The notes: generated by a model not told the origin, from the sequence alone. Shown: positions 34,078-42,981, counted from the stretch's first letter. The stretch is 45,808 bases of DNA from Aliiruegeria sabulilitoris (GCF_001558155.1 NZ_LOAS01000033.1:1-45808); one strand, 5' to 3'. Made by a program: numbers and translations.

Positions 34078-35091
34078 CTACGGAGCCGATTGCCGTACAA
34101 CCAGTTGCGGAAAGATTTCTTCCTTTTGAGGGCCAACGGGCGGTTCATCGCTCCGCAACAGTTTGACGATCAATTGCCCGGTCTTTCGGCCGATCGCGGT
34201 CGAGAACGCTTCGATCGTCGTGATTGTCGGGTGGGCGAAGGCCGAAATGTCATAGGCACCGAACCCGGCGATGGCGATGTCCTCCGGGACCCGCAGCCCG
34301 CGGCGCTGACATTCGGTCAGGGCGCCGAAGGCGGACAGGTCGGACACGCAGACCACCGCCTCCGTATCCGGGAACCTGGCCAGCAGGCTCTGCATGGCGA
34401 GCGCGCCTTCCCGCATGGCGACGGGGGCCGGGCCGGCGGAAATGAGGCGTGACGCGTCCAGGCCGTGGCGCCTGAGCGCCTCCAGGAAGCCGGCCAGGCG
34501 CGCCTGGCCCCGATGGTCACCCTCCGCATCCCCGCCGAGAAAAGCGATCTTCGTGTAGCCCCTCGAAACAAGGTGATCCACCAATCCCTTCATGGCGGTC
34601 GTGTTGGAAAAGCCAACGACATGCTGGACCGGCTTCTCCGGAAGGTCCCAGGTTTCGATGATCGGAACAGTGGCGTTCCCGAGCAGTTCGCGCGCCCGGT
34701 CGGTGTGGTGGCCCCCTGTCAGCACGATCGCTTCGGGGCTGCGGCGCAACAATTGCTCGATCAGGCGCTGTTCCTCGTCGACGCTGTAGCCGGTGTAGCC
34801 CAGCAGGATCTGGAGCCCATGCTGTTCCAGAACCCTGGACATGGCACCGATCGTGTCGGCGAAGTTGGCGTTGTTCAGCGATGGGATGATCGCTGCGACA
34901 AAGCCGGACTTCCGGGAACGCAGGTTGGATGCCGCGCTGTCGAAGACATAGCCCAACGCCTCGGCCGCCTTCATCACCTTTGCGCGGGTATCGGCGTTGA
35001 CCACGGCGTCCGACTTGAAGGCGCGCGAAACCGTCATCGGCGCGACGCCGGCGGCCTTGGCAACGTCCTTCATTGTGATCTTGCGGCTCAT
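34078..35091 (-). CDS. LacI/GntR-subfamily transcriptional repressor
   Basis: 337 residues from ATG 35091. The N-terminal HTH is typical (ITMKDVAKAAGVAPMTVSRA) with a hinge helix near 50-58 (SAASNLRSRKSG). The sugar-binding core follows (VAAIIPSLNNANFADTIGAM), with most resemblance to gluconate-type GntR regulators of the LacI family. A perfect 16-bp palindrome of LacI-family type lies at 37257-37272, between the divergent idnO-like and D-2-hydroxyacid dehydrogenase genes. It is the likely operator, with a sugar acid as inducer. Confidence 0.9.
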   Translation of the reverse strand: MSRKITMKDVAKAAGVAPMTVSRAFKSDAVVNADTRAKVMKAAEALGYVFDSAASNLRSRKSGFVAAIIPSLNNANFADTIGAMSRVLEQHGLQILLGYTGYSVDEEQRLIEQLLRRSPEAIVLTGGHHTDRARELLGNATVPIIETWDLPEKPVQHVVGFSNTTAMKGLVDHLVSRGYTKIAFLGGDAEGDHRGQARLAGFLEALRRHGLDASRLISAGPAPVAMREGALAMQSLLARFPDTEAVVCVSDLSAFGALTECQRRGLRVPEDIAIAGFGAYDISAFAHPTITTIEAFSTAIGRKTGQLIVKLLRSDEPPVGPQKEEIFPQLVVRQSAP

Positions 35092-35180
35092 ATTTGCCTT
35101 TTTGATCCTGTCGGTGTCATCCGCAAGGGAGCACTCGCATGTCCGGGCTCCCGGGTTTGAGTGCCGGGGGGCCGGGGCGA

Positions 35181-35513
35181 TCACACCGGATAGGCCGTGC
35201 GCTCCGTGACATGGTGGTGAATGTGGCCGTCAAAGCACTCGGCAAAGATCTCGCCGGTCACTTCGATCGCCTGTTCTCGGGCAGGGCTGGCAAGGGCGGC
35301 CCGCATCGTATCGACATCCGGATAGGACACCGCGAGGATCAGGGGCAGGTCCGGTGCCCCATCGTCGCGCTCGTTCGTGAAGGCGATGCTGACCTCGAGG
35401 ACACCGTCGAAGGTTTTCAGGATCGGCACGAGGCGGTCGCGGATGCCGTCCCGGAAGGCCTGTGTCTTGCCGTCCTTGAGGCGACCTTCGAACATGGCAT
35501 ATCGGGTGATCAT
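35181..35513 (-). CDS. Small EthD/ABM-like dimeric alpha-beta barrel protein
   Basis: 110 residues from ATG 35513, which overlaps the upstream stop by ATGA. The start MITRYAMFEGRLKDG and the pattern of two beta-alpha-beta halves, with His-rich IHHHVTER at the end, fit the ferredoxin-like dimeric barrel (EthD/ABM/Dabb) superfamily. The reaction is unknown; many members are small isomerases, monooxygenases or stress proteins. Coupling to the beta-hydroxyacid dehydrogenase suggests a role in the same sugar-acid pathway. Confidence 0.75.
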   Translation of the reverse strand: MITRYAMFEGRLKDGKTQAFRDGIRDRLVPILKTFDGVLEVSIAFTNERDDGAPDLPLILAVSYPDVDTMRAALASPAREQAIEVTGEIFAECFDGHIHHHVTERTAYPV

Positions 35514-36397
35514 GACAGTTTGTCCGGCTTGGGGCCCTTGAAGTATTCCATCAGCGCGGCCTGGTCTTCGCCGCCAAGACCGGCGGCGGTCAGCATGCGG
35601 TGCACCTCTGCACAGACCGCCGTCAGGGGCATGGAGGTGTTGGTCAGCCGGGCCAGGTCCTGGGCGCCGTTCAGATCCTTGACCATGTTGTCGATCCGCC
35701 CGGTCCGGCGGTAATCGCGCGTGGCAAAGCGGGGCATGTACTCCTGGAGCAGCGCGCTGTCGGCCCGCCCGCCCTTCAATGCCTGCGGTATCTTGGCCGC
35801 GTCCACGCCCGCATCCTCGGCAAGCTGCGTCGCTTCGGCGACGGCGAGGAACCCGAGGCCGCAAAGGACCTGGTTGATCAACTTGGTCGTCTGCCCGGCG
35901 CCGGACGGCCCCATATGGGTGTAGTTGCTGGCGACGTGCTTGAGGACTTTATGAGCGTCGGCAACGTCTTTCTCTGTGCCGCCGGCCATCAGGGTCAATT
36001 CGCCGATCAGAGCCTTCGGCGCACCGCCGGAAAGCGGGCTGTCGACCCACCGGAGACCCGCTTCGGCCGCCTTCGCCGCCAGCGCCTTGGTCGCTTCCGG
36101 ATCGATCGACGACATGTCGATGATCAACGTTCCCGGCTTCGCGCCTTCGGCCACGCCTTGAGGGCCGAAAACGGCGATCTCGACGATCTTTGCCGCGTTC
36201 AGGCTGGTGATGACATAGTCGCTTGCGGCGGCGGCCTCCGCGGCCGATTTCGCGGCCGAGGCGCCCTTTTCCGTCAGGACCGCGACCTTTTCCGGATCCA
36301 GGTCAAAGACTGTCAGGTTGCATCCGGTTTCCACAAGCCGGGTGCCGATGGCACCGCCCATGGCGCCGGCTCCGATCAAGGCAACGTTCAATGTCAT
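35510..36397 (-). CDS. NAD(P)-dependent beta-hydroxyacid dehydrogenase (3-hydroxyisobutyrate dehydrogenase family)
   Basis: 295 residues. N-terminal dinucleotide motif GAGAMGGAIG, then the family segments LIIDMSSIDPEAT and VDSPLSGGAPKALIGELTLM; the catalytic Lys is Lys172 in GAGQTTKLINQ. Relatives oxidise beta-hydroxyacids such as 3-hydroxyisobutyrate, tartronate semialdehyde-type or sugar-acid substrates. In this locus a sugar-acid substrate is more likely than valine catabolism. It lies 39 bp after the idnO-like gene and overlaps the small barrel-protein gene, so it is in the same operon. Confidence 0.9.
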   Translation of the reverse strand: MTLNVALIGAGAMGGAIGTRLVETGCNLTVFDLDPEKVAVLTEKGASAAKSAAEAAAASDYVITSLNAAKIVEIAVFGPQGVAEGAKPGTLIIDMSSIDPEATKALAAKAAEAGLRWVDSPLSGGAPKALIGELTLMAGGTEKDVADAHKVLKHVASNYTHMGPSGAGQTTKLINQVLCGLGFLAVAEATQLAEDAGVDAAKIPQALKGGRADSALLQEYMPRFATRDYRRTGRIDNMVKDLNGAQDLARLTNTSMPLTAVCAEVHRMLTAAGLGGEDQAALMEYFKGPKPDKLS

Positions 36398-36436
36398 CGT
36401 GCTCTCCTGTCTTTTGCTTGCCTGGAAGGCTCTGGC

Positions 36437-37210
36437 TCAGAGCGACGCGGTGATGCCGCCATCCACGTACAGCGTATGGCCGTTGACGAAGCTCGACGCG
36501 GGCGACGACAGGAACACACAGGCGCCTACCAGCTCATCGACATTGCCCCACCGACCCGCCGGGGTCCGCTTTTCCAGCCAGGCCGTGAAATCGGCATCCG
36601 CCACCAGGGCCGCATTGAGCGGCGTGTCGAAATAGCCAGGCGCGATCCCGTTGCATTGCAGCCCGTGCTTCGCCCAGTCGGTCGCCATGCCCTTGGTCAG
36701 GTTACCGACCGCACCCTTGGTCGCCGTGTAGGGGGCAATGCCCGGACGGGCGAGGGAGGTTTGTACCGAAGCGATGTTGATGATCTTGCCCTCGCCACGC
36801 GCAATCATGTGGCGGGCGACAGCCTGGCCGACATTGAAGACGGTCGCAATATTGGTCTGAAGCAGTTGCTGAAAGGCTTCCGGCGGGAAGTTCTCAAGCT
36901 CGGTGCGGTGCTGCATCCCGGCATTGTTGACCAGGATGTCGATCGGCCCGGTCTCTGCCTCGAACGCGTCGATCGCTTTCGCAACGGCAGCATGGTCCGT
37001 CGCATCGAAGGCAAGCTCGTAGACGGTTCCGCCATTTGCGCGAAGCTCTTGCGCGGCCCCCGCCAGTTTTGCAGCATCGCGCCCGTTCAGGACGACCGCG
37101 GCACCGGCCTCCATCAGGCCCTTGGCGAGAGCGAAGCCGATCCCTTGGGACGAGCCTGTTACGAGGGCCGTCTTTCCGCTCAGATCGAACAGTTCCATTC
37201 CAGTCGCCAT
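36437..37210 (-). CDS. idnO: SDR-family oxidoreductase, gluconate 5-dehydrogenase-like
   Basis: 257 residues from ATG 37210 with GGAGA upstream. Cofactor motif TGSSQGIG (18-25), NNAG (95-98), and catalytic Ser148, Tyr161 and Lys165 (YTATK) are intact. The N-terminus (FDLSGKTALVTG) and the C-terminus (NGHTLYVDGGITASL) match gluconate 5-dehydrogenases, which interconvert 5-ketogluconate and gluconate. The presence of an IdnD-like gene nearby supports this. Symbol is tentative, since SDRs are hard to separate by substrate. The promoter carries the palindromic operator at 37257-37272. Confidence 0.85.
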   Translation of the reverse strand: MATGMELFDLSGKTALVTGSSQGIGFALAKGLMEAGAAVVLNGRDAAKLAGAAQELRANGGTVYELAFDATDHAAVAKAIDAFEAETGPIDILVNNAGMQHRTELENFPPEAFQQLLQTNIATVFNVGQAVARHMIARGEGKIINIASVQTSLARPGIAPYTATKGAVGNLTKGMATDWAKHGLQCNGIAPGYFDTPLNAALVADADFTAWLEKRTPAGRWGNVDELVGACVFLSSPASSFVNGHTLYVDGGITASL

Positions 37211-37256
37211 GGTGTGTCTCCGAATTTGGTCTCGACAAATCTGTGTCATCCTGTTT

Positions 37257-37272
37257 ATGGTATCGATACCAT
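37257..37272. promoter_or_regulatory. Perfect 16-bp palindromic operator in the divergent promoter
   Basis: ATGGTATCGATACCAT is fully self-complementary and has the central CG and the A-T-G...C-A-T arms expected for LacI/GntR-subfamily operators. It lies 47 bp from the idnO-like start and 28 bp from the D-2-hydroxyacid dehydrogenase start, so one site could control both directions. The repressor is most likely the LacI-type protein at 34078-35091. Confidence 0.75.
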
Positions 37273-37299
37273 CGAATGTCAAGGCGAGGAGAAGCAGAC

Positions 37300-38247
37300 A
37301 TGGAAACCCCCGAAATCCTGCAGGTCGGCCCCTATCCCGAATGGGATGAAATCCCCCTGAACGAAGCCTTTTCCGTGCACAGATACTTCGATGCGCCGGA
37401 CAAGGAAGCGTTCCTTGCCGAGGTCGGACCGTCGATTCGCGGCATTGCCACCCGTGGGGAGTTGGGGGCGGATCGCGCGATGATTTCCGCCTGTCCCAAC
37501 CTGGAAGTGATCTCGGTCTATGGCGTGGGCTATGACGCTGTCGACCTGGAAGCCTGCCGCGAGCGCGGTATCCGGGTGACCAACACGCCTGACGTGCTGA
37601 CCTGCGATGTCGCGGATCTCGGCGTGGCGATGATGCTGGTCCAGTCGCGCGGCATGATCGGCGCGGAAACCTGGGTCAAGGATGGAAGCTGGGCCGCCAA
37701 GGGGCTCTACCCGCTGCGCAACCGCGTGCACGGCAAGCGGGCGGGCGTTCTCGGCCTGGGCCGGATCGGCTTCGAGGTCGCCAAGCGGCTCGCCGGGTTC
37801 GACATGGACATCGCTTATACCGATGTCGCGCCGAAGGAATACGCCCCCGACTGGGAGTTCATCGCTGATCCCGTGGCGCTGGCCGAACGCTCCGATTTCC
37901 TGTTCGTGACGCTGGCCGCCTCCGCCGAAACCCGCCACATCGTCAACCGCGAAGCGATTGAAGCAGTCGGCCCGGAGGGGATGATCATCAACGTCTCCCG
38001 CGCCCAGAATATCGACGAGGAAGCCCTTCTCGACGCGCTGGAAAACGGCACGCTCGGCTCCGCCGCGCTGGATGTTTTCGAAGGCGAGCCGGCGCTGAAC
38101 GAGCGCTTCCTCAAGCTCGACAACGTGCTGCTGCAGCCCCACCACGCCTCGGGCACCTTCGAGACCCGCAAGGCGATGGGCAAGCTGGTGCGCGACAACC
38201 TCTCGGCGCATTTCGCAGGCCAGCCCCTGCCCTCTCCTGTCCTGTGA
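37300..38247 (+). CDS. D-isomer-specific 2-hydroxyacid dehydrogenase (2-ketogluconate/hydroxypyruvate reductase-like)
   Basis: 315 residues from ATG 37300, with GAGGAG 8 nt upstream. NAD(P) motif GLGRIG (152-157). The catalytic triad is Arg234 (NVSRAQN), Glu263 (EGEP) and His281 (PHHASGT; the second His in this motif is uncommon). Substrate is a 2-keto sugar acid or hydroxypyruvate; the idonate/gluconate neighbourhood favours 2-ketogluconate-type substrates. It is divergent from the idnO operon and 7 bp ahead of the IdnD-like gene, so the two are one transcript. Confidence 0.9.
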   Translation: METPEILQVGPYPEWDEIPLNEAFSVHRYFDAPDKEAFLAEVGPSIRGIATRGELGADRAMISACPNLEVISVYGVGYDAVDLEACRERGIRVTNTPDVLTCDVADLGVAMMLVQSRGMIGAETWVKDGSWAAKGLYPLRNRVHGKRAGVLGLGRIGFEVAKRLAGFDMDIAYTDVAPKEYAPDWEFIADPVALAERSDFLFVTLAASAETRHIVNREAIEAVGPEGMIINVSRAQNIDEEALLDALENGTLGSAALDVFEGEPALNERFLKLDNVLLQPHHASGTFETRKAMGKLVRDNLSAHFAGQPLPSPVL

Positions 38248-38254
38248 GGCACCA

Positions 38255-39286
38255 ATGAAGTCCATTGTAATCCACGCGGCCAAAGATCTCCGGGTCGAAG
38301 AGTGCGAGGCCGGACAGCCCGGCCCCGGCGAAGTCGCGATCCGGCTTGCCGCCGGCGGCGTCTGCGGGTCCGACCTGCATTACTACAACCACGGCGGTTT
38401 CGGTGCGATCCGCCTGAAAGAGCCGATGATCCTCGGCCATGAAGTGGCGGGCCACATCACGGCACTGGGCGAGGGCGTCGACGGGCTCAGCGTCGGGCAA
38501 CTGGTGGCGGTGTCGCCATCCCGTCCCTGCGGAAACTGCAAATATTGCCAGGAAGGCCGGCGCAACCAGTGCCTCAACATGCGGTTTTACGGCTCCGCGA
38601 TGCCCTTTCCTCACATCCAGGGCGCTTTCCGCGAGATCCTGGTGGCGGACGCCCGGCAGTGTGCCCCCGCCGACGGGTTGACGGCGGGCGAGGCGGCAAT
38701 GGCCGAACCGCTGGCAGTGACTCTGCATGCAACGCGCCGCTGCGGTGACATGCTGGGCAAGCGCGTGCTGATCACGGGCTGCGGCCCTATCGGCTTGCTG
38801 GCGGCTCTTTCCGCCCGTCGCGCCGGGGCTGCCGAAATCGTGGCCACGGACCTCTCGGACTTCACGCTCGGAATGGCGCGCCAGAATGGCGTCGATCGGA
38901 CGATCAACTCCGGCGATGATCCGGAGGGCTTGACGCCCTACACCGCCGACAAGGGCTATTTCGATGTCCTTTACGAGTGTTCCGGCGCCGCTCCGGCACT
39001 CAATGCCGGGATTGCCGCCATGCGTCCGGGCGGCATCATCGCGCAGCTTGGCCTTGGCGGAGACATGACACTGCCAATGATGGCGATTACCGCCAAGGAG
39101 CTGGACTTGCGTGGCTCGTTCCGCTTCCACGAGGAGTTCTTTTCGGCGGTGGAGCTGATGCAGAAGGGGCTGATCGACGTGAAGCCGCTGATCACCCATG
39201 TCGTGCCTCTCGACGACGCCGAAGATGCCTTCAAGGTCGCTTCGGACAGGACCTGCGCCATGAAGGCACAGATTGCCTTTAGCTGA
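38255..39286 (+). CDS. idnD: Zinc-dependent sugar-acid dehydrogenase, L-idonate 5-dehydrogenase-like
   Basis: 343 residues. Catalytic zinc ligands Cys37 (GGVCGSDLHYY), His62/Glu63 (LGHEVAGH); structural zinc Cys92, Cys95, Cys98 and Cys106 (CGNCKYC..GRRNQC). Rossmann motif GCGPIGLLAA. The Cys-Gly-Ser-Asp-Leu-His-Tyr-Tyr sequence and FRFHEEF are typical of L-idonate 5-dehydrogenase, which yields 5-ketogluconate. With IdnO this gives a route from idonate to gluconate. No transporter or kinase for these acids is in the window. Confidence 0.88.
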   Translation: MKSIVIHAAKDLRVEECEAGQPGPGEVAIRLAAGGVCGSDLHYYNHGGFGAIRLKEPMILGHEVAGHITALGEGVDGLSVGQLVAVSPSRPCGNCKYCQEGRRNQCLNMRFYGSAMPFPHIQGAFREILVADARQCAPADGLTAGEAAMAEPLAVTLHATRRCGDMLGKRVLITGCGPIGLLAALSARRAGAAEIVATDLSDFTLGMARQNGVDRTINSGDDPEGLTPYTADKGYFDVLYECSGAAPALNAGIAAMRPGGIIAQLGLGGDMTLPMMAITAKELDLRGSFRFHEEFFSAVELMQKGLIDVKPLITHVVPLDDAEDAFKVASDRTCAMKAQIAFS

Positions 39287-39405
39287 CCTCCCTTCCGGCG
39301 TTGCCCTGTTGGCGGCGCCGGAGTTCAGGCGGTGAGTGTGGAAAGGAACCGGCGATACACCAAACCGGAGCTGCGTCGCCGTGACGAGCTGCCTCGCCGC
39401 GGGCT

Positions 39406-40716
39406 CTAATCGAAATGCCCCCTCCGCACAGCGAAGATGGCCAGGAGCAGGCAATAGACCGCCAGCCCGACGGACGTTCCCAACGCAAGGCCGAAGGCTC
39501 CCAGAGTGGTCAGGGTGGCCGCCTTGCAGCCGAGGTTGGCGACCAGCGAAACCAGAAGCAGGCGCATTGGGGTCGCCGTGTCGCCGCGGGCCTGGAACCC
39601 CACCGCCAGCGGTCGTACCAGAAGTGCCGGGACCACGCCCCAGGCATAGCCTGCAAGGATCGTCGCGGCCGCCTCTGTGTCGGCCGCGGTGAAGTTGCCG
39701 CGCTGGAACAGCAGGGCAATGGCCTCGTCGCCCAAAAGAGCCATGGCCAGCGCGGCGGGCAGGCCGATGGCGGCGCAGATCAGCAGCGACTTGAACAGGA
39801 TGCGGCGCGGGCCGCGGCTGTCGCCACGCGCGATCCGCCCCGAGATTTCGGGCAGCAGAACGGTCCCCAGGGCGACTGACAGGATGCCCATGGGCAGTTG
39901 GTAGAGCCTGTCGGCATAATACAGGTGCCCCAATGTGCCCGAGGGCAGGAAAGACGCAAAGATCGTGTCGATGAACACGGCCAGTTGCAATGCGCCTGCG
40001 CTGAGAATGGCGGGCCAGAGCGCGGCAAAGAAACGGCGCGTTGCCGGGCTTGCGCCCAGGCGCGGCCGGACGAAAGCGATCCCGGCCCGGCGGCAAGCCC
40101 ACCAGACAAGCCCGACCTGTGCGACACCCGACACCAGCACCGCCACAGCCGCGACGTGACCCGCGTGCTCGTTCCCTCCTGCCAGCAACAGCCCCGCGAT
40201 CAGGCACAGGTTCATCAGGCTCGGTGCCAGCGCCATTGCGGCAAAGCGCCCCTTCGTTGCCAGTCTCGCGCCGAGAAAGGCCATGGTCGACAGGCAGGCG
40301 AGATAGGGGAAGGTGATCCGCAGCAGGTCCTGCGCAATGGAATGCACCGGATCCTGTGGCCCGTACCCTGGCGCGAGCACGGAAAGGATCGGCCCCGGCG
40401 CGGCCAGTGCGGCCACCAGCAACACGGCGTTGCCCAGCCACAGCCAGCCGAGTGTCTCTGCGCGAAACCGCCGCGCCTTCTCGGACCCGTCGTCCATCGC
40501 GGCATCGATTGGCTGGAACGCGATGGTGAAGGCGCCCTCGGCGAGAAAGGCGCGAAGCTGGTTCGACAGCCGGAACGCCAGCATGAAGCCGACAGCCACC
40601 GGCCCCGTGCCCAGCGTCTGCGCCATGACAACGTCCCGCACGAAGCCCAGAATCCGGCTAACCACGGTCAGGCCCGAGACCAGGCCCAGCGACCGCACCC
40701 AACGGGGCGGGCTCAC
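39406..40716 (-). CDS. Short MurJ-like lipid II flippase family protein
   Basis: 436 residues of the MviN/MATE-like fold. The N-terminal MurJ pattern is clear: VSGLTVVSRILGFVRDVVMA, then RLSNQLRAFLAEGAFTIAFQ. Typical MurJ is about 500-530 residues with 14 TM segments; this protein ends near the 12th, so it lacks the last two. It may be a second, specialised copy rather than the essential one. It overlaps the SLC13-type permease gene (ATGA), so it is translated after it. Confidence 0.88.
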   Translation of the reverse strand: MSPPRWVRSLGLVSGLTVVSRILGFVRDVVMAQTLGTGPVAVGFMLAFRLSNQLRAFLAEGAFTIAFQPIDAAMDDGSEKARRFRAETLGWLWLGNAVLLVAALAAPGPILSVLAPGYGPQDPVHSIAQDLLRITFPYLACLSTMAFLGARLATKGRFAAMALAPSLMNLCLIAGLLLAGGNEHAGHVAAVAVLVSGVAQVGLVWWACRRAGIAFVRPRLGASPATRRFFAALWPAILSAGALQLAVFIDTIFASFLPSGTLGHLYYADRLYQLPMGILSVALGTVLLPEISGRIARGDSRGPRRILFKSLLICAAIGLPAALAMALLGDEAIALLFQRGNFTAADTEAAATILAGYAWGVVPALLVRPLAVGFQARGDTATPMRLLLVSLVANLGCKAATLTTLGAFGLALGTSVGLAVYCLLLAIFAVRRGHFD

Positions 40717-42491
40717 GGTGTCAAGGGCCAGATCAGCGGAGCGAGGGCCACGGTCAGCACCCCCATCAGGATGTTCATCGGCACACCAATGCGCAGGAAA
40801 TCCCGGAACCGATAGCCGCCCGCGTTATAGACCAGGGTGTTGGTCTGGTAGCCGATCGGCGTGGCAAAGCTGGTAGACGCCCCGAACATCACCGCCACAA
40901 TGAAGGCCCGCGGATCAAGGCCGAGGTGCTGCGCCACCCCCGCCGCGATGGGGGTCATGATCACTGCAACGGCATTGTTGGTCACCAACTCGGTCAGAAC
41001 CGAGGTGCAGGCGTAGATCACGGCCAGCGCCAGGATCGGGCTCATGGCCGACAGCGGCCCTCCCAGAGCCTGAACGATCATCGCCATGGCGCCGGTCTTT
41101 TCCAGCGCGCTGCCCAGCACCAGCATCAATACGATCAACAGAAGCAGGCGGCCATCAATGCCGCCCAGCGCCTCGTCCGGCTCGACGCAGCGTGTGGCCA
41201 GCAGCGCCGCCGCACCGATGATCGACAGCGGCAGGATCGGCGCCAGGTCGATTGCCGCACCCAGCACCACCAGCGCCAGCACCGCCAATGCGATGGGCGC
41301 CTTTTGGCGGCGATAGGCCTGCGCCGTCGAGGGCGCCAGCAGGATCAGTTGTTCGGCCTCGATCAAACGCTGAACGTCCTCGGCGGAGCCGTCCAGCAGC
41401 ACGGTATCGCCGGACCGCAGCACGGTATGGCTTTCCTCGATGTCGACGGAGTGGCCGCGGCGATGGATGGCAATCAGGTAGACGCCGAAGCGGCGACGCC
41501 AGCCGAGTTCGGCCACAGGACCCGAGTCCTGGCGCACCAGTGCCTCGACCACGGTGTTGCGGCGGCTATTGGCCAGCTCGGTCCCGGCAATGTGCAGCCC
41601 GGCGCCGCCGCTGCCGCGAAAGCCCATCACCTCGGTGTCGCTGGTGCGCAGGACCACCCGGTCCCCGGCGGCCAGCGGTTCGGCGTCGAGCGTTCGGCGC
41701 AAGGAGACATCGGCACGGATCAGGTCGATCACGCGGGTGGCGCTGCGGCGGAACTCGGCCACTTCCCGCGCGCGCAGGCCCACCAGCGGCGAGCCCGGCG
41801 GCACGAACAGCTCGACCGTCCAGGACCGTTGTGCCCCCAGCGCCGGGCTGTCGGCCAGCGCCGCGCGATCGGGCAGCAGGCGCGGCCCGAACAGCGCCAG
41901 GAACAGCCCGCCCGCCAATGCCAGCGGGATGCCTAGCGGTGCGATCTCGAATAGGCCGAACGGTTCAAGGCCGAGATCACGGGCCATACCGTCCACCAAC
42001 AGGTTGGTCGAGGTCCCGATCATCGAACAGGTGCCGCCCAGGATGACGACGAAGCTGAGCGGCATAAGGTATCGTGAGGCGCTGGTGCCCATCTGGCGTG
42101 CCAGCCCGAAGACCACCGGGATCAGGATGATCACGATGGGCGTGTTGTTGACAAAGGCCGAGGCCACCGCCGCCAAAGCGAAGAACAGCGCGATGGTCAG
42201 CCGCGGCCGGGTCTTCAGCCCTGCGCTCAGCCGGTCGGCGACACTGTCCAGCACGCCCGTGCGTACCAAGGCGGCGCTGATCACGAACATCGCGCCGATG
42301 GTTGCCGGGGCCGGGTTGCCAAGCGCCTTGAGCAGGTCTTCGGCGGCGACAAGCCCCAGCAGCAGTGCAACGGCAACCGCGCACAGAGCGATCACGTCAG
42401 CAGGGAAACGTTCCAGGAGGAACAGCCCGAACACCACGAGCACAAGCCCGAGCGCCAGGAAAGGTGCCAGCGCACCAGGATCAAATAACAT
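40713..42491 (-). CDS. SLC13-family permease with two TrkA-C domains
   Basis: 592 residues. N-terminal TM block with the SLC13/DASS motif (FVNNTPIVIILIPVVFGLA; IGTSTNLLVDG), then two cytoplasmic TrkA-C (RCK_C) domains at about 225-305 and 310-390, and a C-terminal TM block (TNNAVAVIMTPIA; FATPIGYQTNTLVYNAGGY). This layout is usual for uncharacterised anion permeases (sulfate or dicarboxylate) with ligand-sensing inserts. It is the first gene of the pair with the MurJ-like gene. Substrate cannot be read. Confidence 0.9.
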   Translation of the reverse strand: MLFDPGALAPFLALGLVLVVFGLFLLERFPADVIALCAVAVALLLGLVAAEDLLKALGNPAPATIGAMFVISAALVRTGVLDSVADRLSAGLKTRPRLTIALFFALAAVASAFVNNTPIVIILIPVVFGLARQMGTSASRYLMPLSFVVILGGTCSMIGTSTNLLVDGMARDLGLEPFGLFEIAPLGIPLALAGGLFLALFGPRLLPDRAALADSPALGAQRSWTVELFVPPGSPLVGLRAREVAEFRRSATRVIDLIRADVSLRRTLDAEPLAAGDRVVLRTSDTEVMGFRGSGGAGLHIAGTELANSRRNTVVEALVRQDSGPVAELGWRRRFGVYLIAIHRRGHSVDIEESHTVLRSGDTVLLDGSAEDVQRLIEAEQLILLAPSTAQAYRRQKAPIALAVLALVVLGAAIDLAPILPLSIIGAAALLATRCVEPDEALGGIDGRLLLLIVLMLVLGSALEKTGAMAMIVQALGGPLSAMSPILALAVIYACTSVLTELVTNNAVAVIMTPIAAGVAQHLGLDPRAFIVAVMFGASTSFATPIGYQTNTLVYNAGGYRFRDFLRIGVPMNILMGVLTVALAPLIWPLTP

Positions 42492-42777
42492 TCAAACCGC
42501 CAAGAGCTGTCCAGCTGTAATGCGCCGCCGACAAGGCGCCCGACGCCGCTACCGACCCAATATACTCGATGCGCGGGGCTATCACGGCAATTTTAATTCA
42601 TCACCAGGCCAAAGGTAATGGGCCATAACGCAGGTCGGAAAAAAACTTGTTGCTGAATTCGTCGCGGGCGCGGTGATGCCATGCTGTCATCGCTGAACTG
42701 AGCTAATCCCCGACATACGGATACTGATGCAGGATATGATCTTCGGTCTGCCGTTCTTCGACGATAGGAGATCGGAG

Positions 42778-42978
42778 ATGTCGAAACGGAAGCCGCATGC
42801 GCCCGAGATCAAGGCTTGCCCTTACATGCTGCGCGGCCTGCGCGTGGACAGGAACAACCAGGTCCGGGCCGCCGAGATCACCTGCCAGCCGATGCGGAAC
42901 GGCTTCCTGTATTCGGCAGCACCCAGATTTGGCCCTCGGAGGAACGCCCCGGGCCAAGCTTTGCTGGCTGAGAAGTGA
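42778..42978 (+). pseudogene. IS3-family scar: orfA start fused to an orfB fragment
   Basis: The frame begins MSKRKPHAPEIKA, the usual start of one IS3 OrfA type. It then jumps to CPYMLRGLRVDRNNQVRAAE followed by ITCQPMRNGFLYSA, which corresponds to the OrfB core segment (LLRGL.V..PNQVW.ADITY.PM..GFLY). The first catalytic Asp of the DDE triad falls in this segment but is replaced by Glu here. Most of orfA, the rest of orfB and the element ends are missing, so it is an internally deleted remnant. The preceding gap (42492-42777) shows no gene. Confidence 0.65.
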
Positions 42979-42981
42979 AAC

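Noticed and set aside
35600-37360. 586-codon plus-strand frame opposite the beta-hydroxyacid dehydrogenase and SDR genes
   Set aside because: Shadow frame; both minus-strand genes have intact cofactor and catalytic motifs.
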